From assembly GCA_022795735.1 (NCBI GenBank), contig JAAWHG010000010.1, forward strand, positions 1 through 64,000: a stretch of DNA of 64,000 bases, written 5' to 3'. Shown here in pieces: positions 26,371 to 34,899 of the stretch. Within the stretch, counting starts at the first letter, position 1. Each line of letters starts with the position of its first letter. The translations under genes and the position numbers were made by a program. The stretch is from Oscillospiraceae bacterium. Its GTDB lineage: Bacteria; Bacillota; Clostridia; Oscillospirales; Oscillospiraceae. Under the pieces are notes generated by a model that ran no database searches, was not told the DNA's origin, and saw nothing but the letters and a program-made list of their open reading frames with translations.

Positions 26371-27627
26371 TTATTCCTCCTCATGCCGGGTCAACGACAC
26401 CGAGACGGCGTATTCGCCCAGCGTCTGCACACCGGCGGCCCCGCTGATCTCGATGGACACCGGGACACTCTGGATTCCCTCGTTGAGACTGGAAGCGTCC
26501 ACCACCGCCCGGAGGTTTTCTCCCGTCAGGCGGGTCACCGCCTCCTTCGGGCCGCGAACCTTTACCATCAGCTGCATCGACAGCACATTAACGTCATAAC
26601 CCTGCGGACGGTTGACCGTCCAGAAATCGGTCAGCCGCACGCTCTTGGTGGACAGGCGGCTCCCGTCAATCTCCAGATGTACCTCTGCGGTTTGGAGGTC
26701 GGGAATGTTGACCAGGTCGTTTGGCAGCGCCACCGGCAGGACCTCGTCCACGGGCTCCTCCACCTGGCTCAGGTCATATTTTCCCATTACCACCTGATTG
26801 ATGGTCTCCAGTGCCGCGGCGTCCCCGGCCACTGTAACGGTTTTGGGCTCCACGCTCCACAGCACGTCGTCCGCCGTGGCGCCGCCGCCCTCGGAGAATT
26901 CCACCACCAACGGCAATTCCTTAATGGACAGCACCGGCTGGCGCGCCTCGACAGTGCCCAGTACCACGCCGCCGGAGGTCACGGTCAGGTATTCCGACTC
27001 CACTGCCCCACCGTTTTCGTCCACCAGCGTGAACGGAACCATTTGGGTTAAGGTCTCGCTGAGACCGGTCTCTTCCATGACCACCTGGGCGTAGCTGATG
27101 CGGCTGACCACCGACTCGGGGCCTTCCACCGTCAGCTCGCGCGGCGTGCATTCCATTGGCGACTCGTAGCAGCCCTCGGCCACCGAACCGTTAAAAACCC
27201 CCTTGACCGGCACGTCGGTGCGGGTGGTGAAACGCTCCACTGTCACGGGAATGGTTTTGGGATTTCGCGCCACCGTGACCCCGCTGCTGGATACGCCGTT
27301 GGGATAACTGATTGAATAGTCCAAATTATATTCCCCGGCCTTTTTGATGCGCGATACGTCGGCCAAAACCGTGACGTTTGACGTCGCGCCGCCACTCAGC
27401 TTGGTCAGCGTCGCCCGGCTGCATGTCACCTTGAGGTTGACGGTGGACTCCAAGCCGTCGGTTATCGCCAGGTTGGAGTCGGCCAGAATCTGGTCCGCGC
27501 CGACAAAGGTCACTGGGACGTTGTAAAGGGTGTCCGTCCCCACCTGATTGACCACCGTGACCACATACACCCAGAGGCAAACCGACGCCGTCAGCGCAAA
27601 GAGGAAGGATATCAGCTTACTTCTCAT
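26371..27627 (-). CDS. cdaR: CdaR/YbbR-domain regulator of diadenylate cyclase
   Basis: 418 residues: an N-terminal membrane helix (about 6-26) and an outer region with four YbbR repeats. The ATG at 27627 (MRSKLISFLF) is preferred over an upstream frame because it places the membrane anchor at the N-terminus. It overlaps the end of cdaA by 11 bases. CdaR binds CdaA in the membrane and modulates c-di-AMP production. The usual third gene of the operon, glmM, is not next to it; yicC follows. Confidence 0.92.
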   Translation of the reverse strand: MRSKLISFLFALTASVCLWVYVVTVVNQVGTDTLYNVPVTFVGADQILADSNLAITDGLESTVNLKVTCSRATLTKLSGGATSNVTVLADVSRIKKAGEYNLDYSISYPNGVSSSGVTVARNPKTIPVTVERFTTRTDVPVKGVFNGSVAEGCYESPMECTPRELTVEGPESVVSRISYAQVVMEETGLSETLTQMVPFTLVDENGGAVESEYLTVTSGGVVLGTVEARQPVLSIKELPLVVEFSEGGGATADDVLWSVEPKTVTVAGDAAALETINQVVMGKYDLSQVEEPVDEVLPVALPNDLVNIPDLQTAEVHLEIDGSRLSTKSVRLTDFWTVNRPQGYDVNVLSMQLMVKVRGPKEAVTRLTGENLRAVVDASSLNEGIQSVPVSIEISGAAGVQTLGEYAVSVSLTRHEEE

Positions 27628-28483
27628 GGGCCTCCTCCTTCTTCCCCAAGCGGCTGCGCAGCCGCCCGTACAGCGTGGCGGGTTTTCTCTCCCCGGTCTC
27701 GCTCTCCAGCTCGGCCTGCAAAAGGCGCTCCAGCGTCCTCGCGGCCAGGTGCCGTTTGAGCATCCCGCCAATGGCGACCGAGATGGTGCCCGTCTCCTCC
27801 GAGACCACCACCACCACCGCGTCCGACGCCTCGCTCATGCCGATGCCCGCGCGGTGCCGGGTCCCCAGGTCGCTGCTCAGATGCTGGTTTTCCGACAGGG
27901 GAAGCACGCACCCGGCGGCGGCAATGCGGTCCTGACGAATGATGACCGCGCCGTCATGCAGCGACGCCTTGGGGAAAAAGATATTGCGAAGCAGTTCGTC
28001 GGAGACCGCCGCGTCCACAACGGTACCGGTTTTGAAGAAATCGTCGAGCAGGATTTTTCGCTCAAAAACAATCAGCGCGCCCGTCCGGCTCTTGGACATG
28101 CTCTCGCAGGCAGTCACCACAGCGCGGATGGCATGGTCTACCGACCGTTCCTCCTCGGCCACCACCAGCTCGCGGAAGGTCCGGCTGCCCAGCCGTTCCA
28201 ACAGCCGCCGCAGCTCGGGCTGGAACATAATGACCAGCGCGATAAAGCCCAGCTCCAAAATGCGGCTGAGGATAAAATTCAAGGTGTTGAGCCGGCTGAT
28301 GCTGGTCACCCAGGTCACCAGCAGGAAGAGAACGATGGCCTTGGCGATTCGCGAGGCCCGGGTGGAGCGAATGACCGTGATAAGCTTGTAGAACAGGAAG
28401 GTCACCAGGAGAATGTCCAGGACGTCGGTCAACCGGATGGTCGCAAACGCGGTCATGATTTCATTGAGCAGCGTATTCGTCAC
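27617..28483 (-). CDS. cdaA: Membrane diadenylate cyclase CdaA
   Basis: Makes the second messenger c-di-AMP from two ATP. 288 residues: three membrane helices (about 20-38, 46-62, 68-87) and a DAC domain with the catalytic DGA (177-179) and RHRAG (209-213) motifs. GTG start with AAGGAGG 7 bases upstream. It heads the long leftward operon and has its own promoter. c-di-AMP controls potassium, turgor and wall homeostasis in Firmicutes. Confidence 0.96.
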   Translation of the reverse strand: MTNTLLNEIMTAFATIRLTDVLDILLVTFLFYKLITVIRSTRASRIAKAIVLFLLVTWVTSISRLNTLNFILSRILELGFIALVIMFQPELRRLLERLGSRTFRELVVAEEERSVDHAIRAVVTACESMSKSRTGALIVFERKILLDDFFKTGTVVDAAVSDELLRNIFFPKASLHDGAVIIRQDRIAAAGCVLPLSENQHLSSDLGTRHRAGIGMSEASDAVVVVVSEETGTISVAIGGMLKRHLAARTLERLLQAELESETGERKPATLYGRLRSRLGKKEEAHEK

Positions 28484-28531
28484 AGTTGGTCCTCCTTCCC
28501 GCGTTTCACTGAACCTAGACTATATTTTTTG

Positions 28532-28560
28532 ATTATACCTCATCTGGGGCCAATTGGCAA
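28532..28560 (-). promoter_or_regulatory. Sigma-A promoter for the cdaA superoperon
   Basis: On the minus strand TTGCCA and TATAAT are separated by exactly 17 bases, about 50 bases before the cdaA start. No other strong promoter was found before the 16-gene run that follows. Confidence 0.75.
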
Positions 28561-28633
28561 GGGGGATATTGTCACGGAATCCGGTATTTCAAAAGTAACC
28601 AGCAGGAGAGGGGCCGTTTCAGCCCGCAGTTTC

Positions 28634-29809
28634 TCATCCGTCCTGCTGGCCGCTGTCTCTATAATAGATACGCCCTTTTTTCTCCATTCCGCAGGGGCAC
28701 GCCCCCTCCGCGAATAGCGTAAAAAGGTCAGCGGCGCGGCATTCCAGCGCATAATAGTCGCCTTCTCCCTCCCCCGCGTTGACAATGGGAATCCTATTTT
28801 TCTCCTTCGCCCGCCGCAGCAACGTCCGCCCCTGTCCGTCAAAGGCAAGAACGCGGACATAGGGCGGTTCCCTTTGCAAATCCGCCGCCGTCAGCCCCAG
28901 ATAGGCGCACAACAGCATCCGGCGCAGCCGCGCGTGGGCGTAACGCTTGGACTTGACCGCCGACAGGATGGCCGCCACCGAAGCCTGCGCCCGGCAGGCG
29001 CGGCGGAGCTTGTTTCCCAAACCCTCCGCGCTCCCCGGCAGCGCCGCAAAGGCCTCGTCCGGCAGGGAGCGCAGCACCGCCAGCATGGCCCGTTCCCCCG
29101 CCTCCAGACGGTAGCGCGGCGCGCCGGCAAAAACCGCCGCAGCGGCCTCCGGAACATAGGGCCTCCAATCCTCCCCCCGTTCTATCAGACCCCGCACCGC
29201 CGTGGCGGACGGGTTTTCCGAATCGGGGCGCTCGTCATGATAGCCGCCCGGACGCCGGAAGGCCAGAGGATGAATGGCGCTTTCGCGCCGCAGCAGCGCC
29301 TTGCAATATTCCACGCCCAGGTTGTCGTTCGGATCGGAGAGACGGTCCGCGTCTCCGCCCGCAAGCGTCCGCACCGCAGCCTGGCGGCACGCAGCGTAAG
29401 AACCGCCCCCCTCCAAAAACCGCCGCAGAACAGCGTCATACGCTCCACCACAGAGCACCTCCGCGACATTTTGAATTGCCCGCAAATCCCCGCTCTCGCT
29501 GCCAAAACAGAGGGTATCCACCACCCCCAGCCTATCCAAAACAGCCACCCCTCCGCCAGCGAAGCCCTCCGCCGAGGACACCGCGCAGGTCAAAGGCAGC
29601 TCCAGCACCAGACTCGCCCCACATTCCACGGCGGCCCGCGCCCTTGTAAACTTGTCAAACAGCGCCGGAACGCCCCGCTGGACATAGTTCCCGCTCATCA
29701 CGCAGACGATAGCGGTCCCCTCCCCCAAGCAGGTCCTTATGCGCCGCAGGAGAGCCCCATGTCCCAGGTGAAAGGGATTCCACTCACAGATGACGCCGGC
29801 GACTGCCAT
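28634..29809 (-). CDS. tmcAL: tRNA(Met) cytidine acetate ligase TmcAL
   Basis: Forms N4-acetylcytidine at the wobble base of elongator tRNA-Met from acetate and ATP. 391 residues from the ATG of MAVAGVICEWN; the nucleotidyltransferase HxGH motif appears in NPFHLGHG and MSGNYVQRG follows. It is divergent from acetate kinase, an apt neighbour because the enzyme uses acetate. A possible minus-strand promoter (TTGTGC-17-TATTCT, 29862-29890) overlaps the ackA -10 box. Confidence 0.93.
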   Translation of the reverse strand: MAVAGVICEWNPFHLGHGALLRRIRTCLGEGTAIVCVMSGNYVQRGVPALFDKFTRARAAVECGASLVLELPLTCAVSSAEGFAGGGVAVLDRLGVVDTLCFGSESGDLRAIQNVAEVLCGGAYDAVLRRFLEGGGSYAACRQAAVRTLAGGDADRLSDPNDNLGVEYCKALLRRESAIHPLAFRRPGGYHDERPDSENPSATAVRGLIERGEDWRPYVPEAAAAVFAGAPRYRLEAGERAMLAVLRSLPDEAFAALPGSAEGLGNKLRRACRAQASVAAILSAVKSKRYAHARLRRMLLCAYLGLTAADLQREPPYVRVLAFDGQGRTLLRRAKEKNRIPIVNAGEGEGDYYALECRAADLFTLFAEGACPCGMEKKGRIYYRDSGQQDG

Positions 29810-29837
29810 AATATCCCGCCTTTCTGTTAAAAAATAC

Positions 29838-29866
29838 TTGTGCAACCAAGAAAAATATAGTAGAAT
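29838..29866 (+). promoter_or_regulatory. Sigma-A promoter for ackA
   Basis: TTGTGC, 17 bases, TAGAAT, about 63 bases before the ackA start. Confidence 0.65.
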
Positions 29867-29929
29867 ACAAGTAGCTTGATTCTAGCACAAAAGCATTCCA
29901 ATTACTATATGTTTTAGGAGCGTGACACA

Positions 29930-31120
29930 ATGAAAATCCTGGTCATCAACGCAGGCAGTTCGTCCCTCAAGTATCAGTTTATGGACTCCGACTCCGGCGA
30001 GGTCTTCGCCAAGGGCCTCTGCGAGCGCATCGGCATCGACGGCAAGCTGACCCATAAGGTCCCCGGCCGCGACGACGTCAAGAACGACATCGCCATGCCC
30101 ACCCACAACGAGGCCATCCAGGCCGTTCTGGACATCATGGTCGATCCGCAGAAGGGCGTGATCGCCAGCACCGACGAGATCGACGCCGTCGGCCACCGCG
30201 TCCTCCACGGCGGCGCCGCCTTCACCGAGAGCTGCATCATCGACGACAAGTGCATTGAAGCCATCAAAAAGTGCATTCCCCTCGGCCCCCTTCACAACCC
30301 CGCCAACCTGATGGGCATCGAGGCCTGCCAGAAGATCATGCCCAAGACCCCCCAGGTCGCCGTCTTCGACACCGCGTTCCACATGACCATGCCCCCCAAG
30401 GCCTATATCTACGCCATTCCCTACGAGTACTACGAGAAGGACGACGTCCGCCGCTACGGCTTCCACGGCACCTCCCACCGCTATGTCTCGGCCCGCGCCG
30501 TTGACATGCTGGGCAACCCCGCCCACAGCAAGATCATCTGCTGCCACCTGGGCAACGGTTCCTCCCTCTCCGCCTGCATCGACGGCAAGTGCGCCGATAC
30601 CTCGATGGGCCTTGGGCCTCTCGCCGGCTTCCCCATGGGCACCCGTTCCGGCGACGTAGACGCCACCATCCTTGAGTACCTGATGGGCCGCTATGGCTAC
30701 GATATCAAGGAAATGCTCAACATTCTCAACAAGAAGTCGGGCGTTCTGGGCATCTCGGGCGTCAGCTCCGACTTCCGCGATCTGGACGACGCCGCCGCCA
30801 AGGGCAACGAGCGCGCCCAGCTGGCTCTGGACAAATTCATCTATGAGGTCAAAAAGTTCATCGGCGCTTACACCACCGCCATGGGCGGCGTGGACGCCAT
30901 CGTCTTCACCGCCGGTATCGGCGAAAACTCCATTGACATGCGTGAGAAGATTTGCGAGGGCTTGGAATGCATCGGCGTTAAGCTGGACAAGGAGAAGAAC
31001 AACGTTCGCGGCAAGGAAGTTGACGTCTCCGCCGCCGACTCCAAGGTCAAGGTTTTCGTCATCCCCACCAATGAGGAACTGATGATCGCCATGGACACCG
31101 CTTCCCTTGCCAAAAACTAA
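29930..31120 (+). CDS. ackA: Acetate kinase
   Basis: Interconverts acetyl phosphate plus ADP with acetate plus ATP in fermentative energy metabolism. 396 residues, the normal length, opening with VINAGSSSLKYQ; the conserved HRVLHGG, GFHGTSHRYV and HLGNGSSL segments are present, as is the catalytic Asp in FDTAFHMTMP. RBS TAGGAG 9 bases upstream. Codon use is strongly biased to C-ending codons, a sign of high expression. No phosphotransacetylase gene is adjacent. A partly complementary GATTTTGC/AAAATC stretch after the stop is only a weak terminator. Confidence 0.97.
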   Translation: MKILVINAGSSSLKYQFMDSDSGEVFAKGLCERIGIDGKLTHKVPGRDDVKNDIAMPTHNEAIQAVLDIMVDPQKGVIASTDEIDAVGHRVLHGGAAFTESCIIDDKCIEAIKKCIPLGPLHNPANLMGIEACQKIMPKTPQVAVFDTAFHMTMPPKAYIYAIPYEYYEKDDVRRYGFHGTSHRYVSARAVDMLGNPAHSKIICCHLGNGSSLSACIDGKCADTSMGLGPLAGFPMGTRSGDVDATILEYLMGRYGYDIKEMLNILNKKSGVLGISGVSSDFRDLDDAAAKGNERAQLALDKFIYEVKKFIGAYTTAMGGVDAIVFTAGIGENSIDMREKICEGLECIGVKLDKEKNNVRGKEVDVSAADSKVKVFVIPTNEELMIAMDTASLAKN

Positions 31121-31160
31121 GCAGGATTTTGCACTAAAATCTGACAACAACCTTTAGACA

Positions 31161-31245
31161 GAGCCTGTAATCACAGGATGGGAATGCGGTATGGCTCCGG
31201 CGACAGCCCGACCAGACCACATCTCACCCCTGTGGTTACAGGCTC
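31161..31245 (+). ncRNA. Unassigned structured RNA element upstream of the DUF4177 gene
   Basis: A 17-bp stem (arms GAGCCTGTAATCACAGG and CCTGTGGTTACAGGCTC, one G-T pair) encloses 51 bases that contain GGGAATGCGG and CGACAGCCCGACCAGACC. The 3' arm ends 24 bases before the next start codon. It lacks a T run, so it is not a simple terminator. The interior contains AGCCCG and AGACC, slightly recalling the B12 box of cobalamin riboswitches, but the rest of that fold is missing. It could be a leader RNA, a processed small RNA or an imperfect mobile repeat. Confidence 0.5.
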
Positions 31246-31269
31246 TTATGGAGAGAGGAGATTGTAATT

Positions 31270-31527
31270 ATGCCAGATTACTCCGACAACTCGACCTTTT
31301 CGACAGCCTCCGGTAAGGATTATCATTATGTGGTGCTCCAAGTGACCTTGAAGGAAAAGTTCCTTGGCACTGGGTCGGGCAATCTAACTGAGCTGGAGGC
31401 GGCTATCAACGCCCAGGCAGCCAAGGGTTACCGCCTGCACACCATTACCACCTCCAACGGGGGCAGCAAAGGCTTGATGGGCGGCGACCGGATTCAAGCC
31501 ACCATGGTATTTGAAAAAATAGTTTAA
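31270..31527 (+). CDS. DUF4177-family small protein
   Basis: 85 residues with the family pattern: YHYVVLQVTLKEKFLG near residue 18, LEAAINAQAAKGYRLHTI in the middle, and a C-terminal strand RIQATMVFEKI. RBS GAGAGAGGAG precedes the ATG. These proteins are small cytosolic domains of unknown function, common in Firmicutes. It follows ackA by about 150 bases that hold a long-stemmed RNA element. It ends in its own terminator. Confidence 0.82.
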   Translation: MPDYSDNSTFSTASGKDYHYVVLQVTLKEKFLGTGSGNLTELEAAINAQAAKGYRLHTITTSNGGSKGLMGGDRIQATMVFEKIV

Positions 31528-31551
31528 AGCATGACATGCCAACAGCTGTAC

Positions 31552-31585
31552 GCACAGGCGGGGAGAAATCCCCGCCTGTGCTTTT
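31552..31585 (+). terminator. Rho-independent terminator after the DUF4177 gene
   Basis: Perfect 12-bp stem (GCACAGGCGGGG / CCCCGCCTGTGC), 6-base loop, then TTTT. Confidence 0.85.
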
Positions 31586-31590
31586 CCATA

Positions 31591-31623
31591 GAAAAGAGCG
31601 CGCCGCTTCGCACGGCGCGCTCT
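31591..31623 (-). terminator. Terminator for the ispH-rpsA operon
   Basis: Perfect 11-bp G+C-rich stem (AGAGCGCGCCG / CGGCGCGCTCT) with a 7-base loop; on the minus strand it is followed by TTTTC. It lies 20 bases after the ispH-rpsA stop. Confidence 0.8.
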
Positions 31624-31642
31624 GTTATTACCTACTCTGGAA

Positions 31643-33601
31643 TTATTCGTCGTCCTCGCCGTCGGCATCATACTCGTCGCCGGTGAGCAGGGCGCGGATA
31701 GAGAGGGAAATCCGCTTGTTCTCCGCATCGACGTCAATGATCTTGACATCAACCTCCTGCCCCTCAGACAGTACATCCTCGGGCTTGCCAATCCGGCGGT
31801 CGGCGATCTGCGAGATATGAATCAGGCCGTCCACACCGGGGATGATCTCGGCAAACGCGCCGAAGGTCATCATTTTGACAATCTTCACGGTGGCCACGTC
31901 GCCAATCTTAAACTGGTTCATGAAGATGTTCCAGGGATTGGTTTCGGTGGTCTTGTAGCCCAGGGAAATCTTCCGCTTCTCGGGGTCGTAGCTGATGACA
32001 AAGACGTCGATCTCGTCGCCCACCGACACGACCTCGGCAGGATTCTTAATTCTGCTCCAGCTCAGCTCGCTGACATGGACCATGCCGTCCACGCCGCCGA
32101 CGTCGACAAAGGCGCCGTAGCTGGTCAGGCTCTTGACCACGCCGTGGTACTTCTTACCGACCTCAATCTCGCTCCACAGCTTTTCAGCGGCGGCCTTGCG
32201 CTCCTCGCTGGCGACGGCGCGGATGGAACCGACCACGCGGCGGCGGGCGCTGTTGACCTCGGTAATCTTCATCCGGACATTCTGACGGAGCAGCACGCTC
32301 AAATCGCCACCCTTGGGAATGCCGGTCTGGGACGCGGGAATAAACACCCGCACGCCCTTCACGCTGGCGACCAGGCCGCCCTTGTTTTCCTCGGTGATGA
32401 TTCCTTCAACGACGGTCTTCTCCTCGCACGCCTTCTCGATCTCCTCCCAGCTCTTAACGGTGTCAAGGCGCTTTTTGGAGAGCATCACGGTGCCTTCCAC
32501 GTCGTTGACGCGGCCTACAAAGACCTCAATCTCATCGCCTACCTGGAACAGGTCGGCGGGCTTCACGTTAGGGTCGCTGCTCAGCTCATTATAAGGAATA
32601 TAACCAGCGTGCTTCGTGCCCAGGTCCACGTAGACCTCGGTGGGTGTGATGGACGTTACAACGCCGGTCACCTTTTCCCCCGTCGACAGGGTTTTGATGG
32701 ATTGCTCCAGCAATTCCGCAAAATTTTCTTCCCCCGCTGCGGTCTCGGTACGAATCTCATCGCTCATTTGGTTGTTGACCTCCTTTATAATCCACGCCGG
32801 CGTAGACGCCCCGGCCGTGATGCCAACGGACTGCACCCCAGAGTAAAGCTTACGGTCCAATTCATCGGCACTGTCCACCAGGGACACGTTTTTGCAGTGT
32901 TCGCTGCAAATCATCGCAAGGCGCTTCGTATTGGAGCTCATCGCGTCACCGACAATGATCATCGCTTCGCACAGCTCGGAGAGAGCTATGGCCTCTTTCT
33001 GTCGTTCTTCCGTCGCTCTACATATTGTATCAAATTTTTCGCTGTTTGTATACACCTTTTTTAAAATTTTACAGCAGCTTTTCCACAGCGCCTGCGTCCC
33101 GGTGGTCTGGGACACCATGGTAATGGGTTTTTCATCCCGTCCTTCGCCGCCGTGAAGCCAATTTTCCAGCTCTTTTTCGTCGCCGAAAATCAACGGATGC
33201 TCGCACCAGCCCGCAATGGCGATTACTTCCGGATGGGCCGCCGACCCAATAATCACCGGCTGGCGGCCCCTCGCCTCCGCCTCGGCGACAATCCGATGTA
33301 TGCGCTTGACAAAGGGGCAGGTCGCGTCTACGATTTCCAGCCCGCGCCCCTCCAGCTCCTCCTGCACCGCCCGGGGAACGCCGTGACTCCGCAGCACCAC
33401 CGTGCAGCCCGGCTCGATCTCGCCGGGGGTTTCCACCGTCCGTACCCCCATGGCCGCGAACCGCTCCACCACATGGCGGTTGTGGATAATCGGCCCGAGG
33501 GTGACCGTTCGCTTCCCGCTTCCCGCCTCGCGTTCCACCATCTCCACCGCGCGGCTCACACCGAAACAAAAGCCAGCCGTCTTCGCAAGGGTGACCTTCA
33601 C
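31643..33601 (-). CDS. ispH-rpsA: Fused 4-hydroxy-3-methylbut-2-enyl diphosphate reductase and ribosomal protein S1
   Basis: A 652-residue fusion. Residues 1-285 are IspH, the last enzyme of the MEP isoprenoid pathway, with the three iron-sulfur cysteines Cys12 (GFCFGV), Cys95 (DATCPF) and Cys194 (TICRAT). Residues about 300-640 hold four S1 RNA-binding domains, starting at GEKVTGVVTSITPTEV, EGIITEENKGG, YHGVVKSLTSYGAFVDVGG and VATVKIVKMMTFGAF. This fusion is a known clostridial feature. The ATG overlaps the plsC stop by 4 bases. The C-terminus is acidic. Confidence 0.96.
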   Translation of the reverse strand: MKVTLAKTAGFCFGVSRAVEMVEREAGSGKRTVTLGPIIHNRHVVERFAAMGVRTVETPGEIEPGCTVVLRSHGVPRAVQEELEGRGLEIVDATCPFVKRIHRIVAEAEARGRQPVIIGSAAHPEVIAIAGWCEHPLIFGDEKELENWLHGGEGRDEKPITMVSQTTGTQALWKSCCKILKKVYTNSEKFDTICRATEERQKEAIALSELCEAMIIVGDAMSSNTKRLAMICSEHCKNVSLVDSADELDRKLYSGVQSVGITAGASTPAWIIKEVNNQMSDEIRTETAAGEENFAELLEQSIKTLSTGEKVTGVVTSITPTEVYVDLGTKHAGYIPYNELSSDPNVKPADLFQVGDEIEVFVGRVNDVEGTVMLSKKRLDTVKSWEEIEKACEEKTVVEGIITEENKGGLVASVKGVRVFIPASQTGIPKGGDLSVLLRQNVRMKITEVNSARRRVVGSIRAVASEERKAAAEKLWSEIEVGKKYHGVVKSLTSYGAFVDVGGVDGMVHVSELSWSRIKNPAEVVSVGDEIDVFVISYDPEKRKISLGYKTTETNPWNIFMNQFKIGDVATVKIVKMMTFGAFAEIIPGVDGLIHISQIADRRIGKPEDVLSEGQEVDVKIIDVDAENKRISLSIRALLTGDEYDADGEDDE

Positions 33602-34200
33602 TTCCCATCGCCTCCCATGGCATAGATGATGTCCATCATCGCGTCGGTCTGCGCCCGAAGCTCAGCGGCGGTGGCCCGACGGCCCTCGCTTCGGACGCGG
33701 AACGGCTCGCCGATGGCCACCAGAACCGGCTGAAACGGAAAGCGGCGGCGGGAAGTGTAGATGGGCAGCACCGGAACCCCGGCGCGATCCGCCAGCATCA
33801 GCGCGCCGGTTTTGGCCTCGATTCGCTCCTTCTTGACCCGGGTTCCTTCGGGATAGACAAAAACCTTTTCTCCGCTCTTGAGGGCCTGCAAACAGGTTTT
33901 AAGCGCGTTGACATCCTGTTCTCCCCGCCGGACCCCGATCATGCCAATCCGCTCGAACAGAATCCGCAGCACAGGAACCCGGAGCAGGGATTCCTTGGCC
34001 AGAATCCGGTATAACGGCATTGGCCGGAGGGCGTAAATATCCCACAGCGGGTCGGCGTTGCCCGAATGATTGCCCGCGATCACGCACGGTCCCTCGGGAA
34101 TGTTTTCCCGTCCCCGGACACAGAAAACCGGGTGCCAGAAAAAGAGCGCAATCCGTGTGAGCAGCACAAGAAGCGTGTACGTAAACCGGCTCAGCTTCAT
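33598..34200 (-). CDS. plsC: 1-acyl-sn-glycerol-3-phosphate acyltransferase (PlsC family)
   Basis: Makes phosphatidic acid by acylating lysophosphatidic acid at the inner membrane face. 200 residues; an N-terminal hydrophobic helix (about 7-24), the catalytic H-x4-D at His45-Asp50 (NHSGNAD), and the substrate motif YPEGTR. Overlaps of 4 bases at both ends tie it to cmk and ispH-rpsA, a conserved clostridial trio. Confidence 0.93.
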   Translation of the reverse strand: MKLSRFTYTLLVLLTRIALFFWHPVFCVRGRENIPEGPCVIAGNHSGNADPLWDIYALRPMPLYRILAKESLLRVPVLRILFERIGMIGVRRGEQDVNALKTCLQALKSGEKVFVYPEGTRVKKERIEAKTGALMLADRAGVPVLPIYTSRRRFPFQPVLVAIGEPFRVRSEGRRATAAELRAQTDAMMDIIYAMGGDGK

Positions 34201-34883
34201 AGCGGCCCCAGCTTTTCCCGGACCAGCCGGACAACAGCCTCGACCGACTGCTCCGGCGTGAAGTCGGAGGTGTCCAGCAGAATGGCGTCCTTCGCCTGCT
34301 TCAACGGCGCGATTTTGCGGCCCGCATCCTGCTCGTCCCGCTTGCGCTGATCTTCCAGGACCTGTTCATAGGCCGTTTTTTCCCCCTTGGCGGACAGCTC
34401 TTCAAAACGGCGGCGGGCTCTGATCTCCGGAGAGGCGGTCAGAAAAATCTTGACGTCCGCATGGGGCAGAACCACCGTCCCGATGTCCCGTCCGTCCATG
34501 ACCACACTGTGCTTTCGCGCCACGTCACGCTGCATCTCCAAGAGGTAATCCCGAACCACCTTTTGTCCCGAGATTGCCGAGGCGATCTTGGACATCTCGG
34601 GGGTGCGGAGCTCTTCGGTCACGTCGCTGCCGTTGAGGATCATGTGCTGTCCCCCCGCCGGGTCGTATTCAATTTGAATGTTGGCGTCCCCAATAAGCCG
34701 GGTCACCCCGTCGGTGTCCCGCGGGCCGATGCCCAGGAAGTCCATGTGGTAACCCACCGTTCGGTAGATGGCCCCGGTGTCCACGTAGACGAAGCCCAAC
34801 GCTTTGGCGGCGGCGCGGGCCACCGTGCTCTTGCCCGCCCCGGCGGGGCCGTCGATGGCGACGGAATGGTATGTTTGTGTCAT
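34197..34883 (-). CDS. cmk: Cytidylate kinase
   Basis: Phosphorylates CMP and dCMP. 228 residues with P-loop DGPAGAGKST, VDTGAIYR, and DGRDIGTVVLP; the long CMP-binding insertion typical of bacterial CMK is present. RBS GGGAGG lies 7 bases before the ATG. It begins 16 bases after the flavoprotein gene. Confidence 0.96.
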   Translation of the reverse strand: MTQTYHSVAIDGPAGAGKSTVARAAAKALGFVYVDTGAIYRTVGYHMDFLGIGPRDTDGVTRLIGDANIQIEYDPAGGQHMILNGSDVTEELRTPEMSKIASAISGQKVVRDYLLEMQRDVARKHSVVMDGRDIGTVVLPHADVKIFLTASPEIRARRRFEELSAKGEKTAYEQVLEDQRKRDEQDAGRKIAPLKQAKDAILLDTSDFTPEQSVEAVVRLVREKLGPL

Positions 34884-34899
34884 GCAGCAGCCTCCCTAT

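Noticed and set aside
29882-31150. 422-codon open frame antisense to ackA
   Set aside because: It mirrors ackA codons, is rich in Gly/Val/Asp/His, and has no ribosome site or family motif; acetate kinase is certain on the other strand.
31161-31245. Cobalamin riboswitch upstream of the DUF4177 gene
   Set aside because: Only a split B12-box-like string (AGCCCG...AGACC) is present; the remaining conserved core and peripheral stems are absent and the gene has no B12 link.
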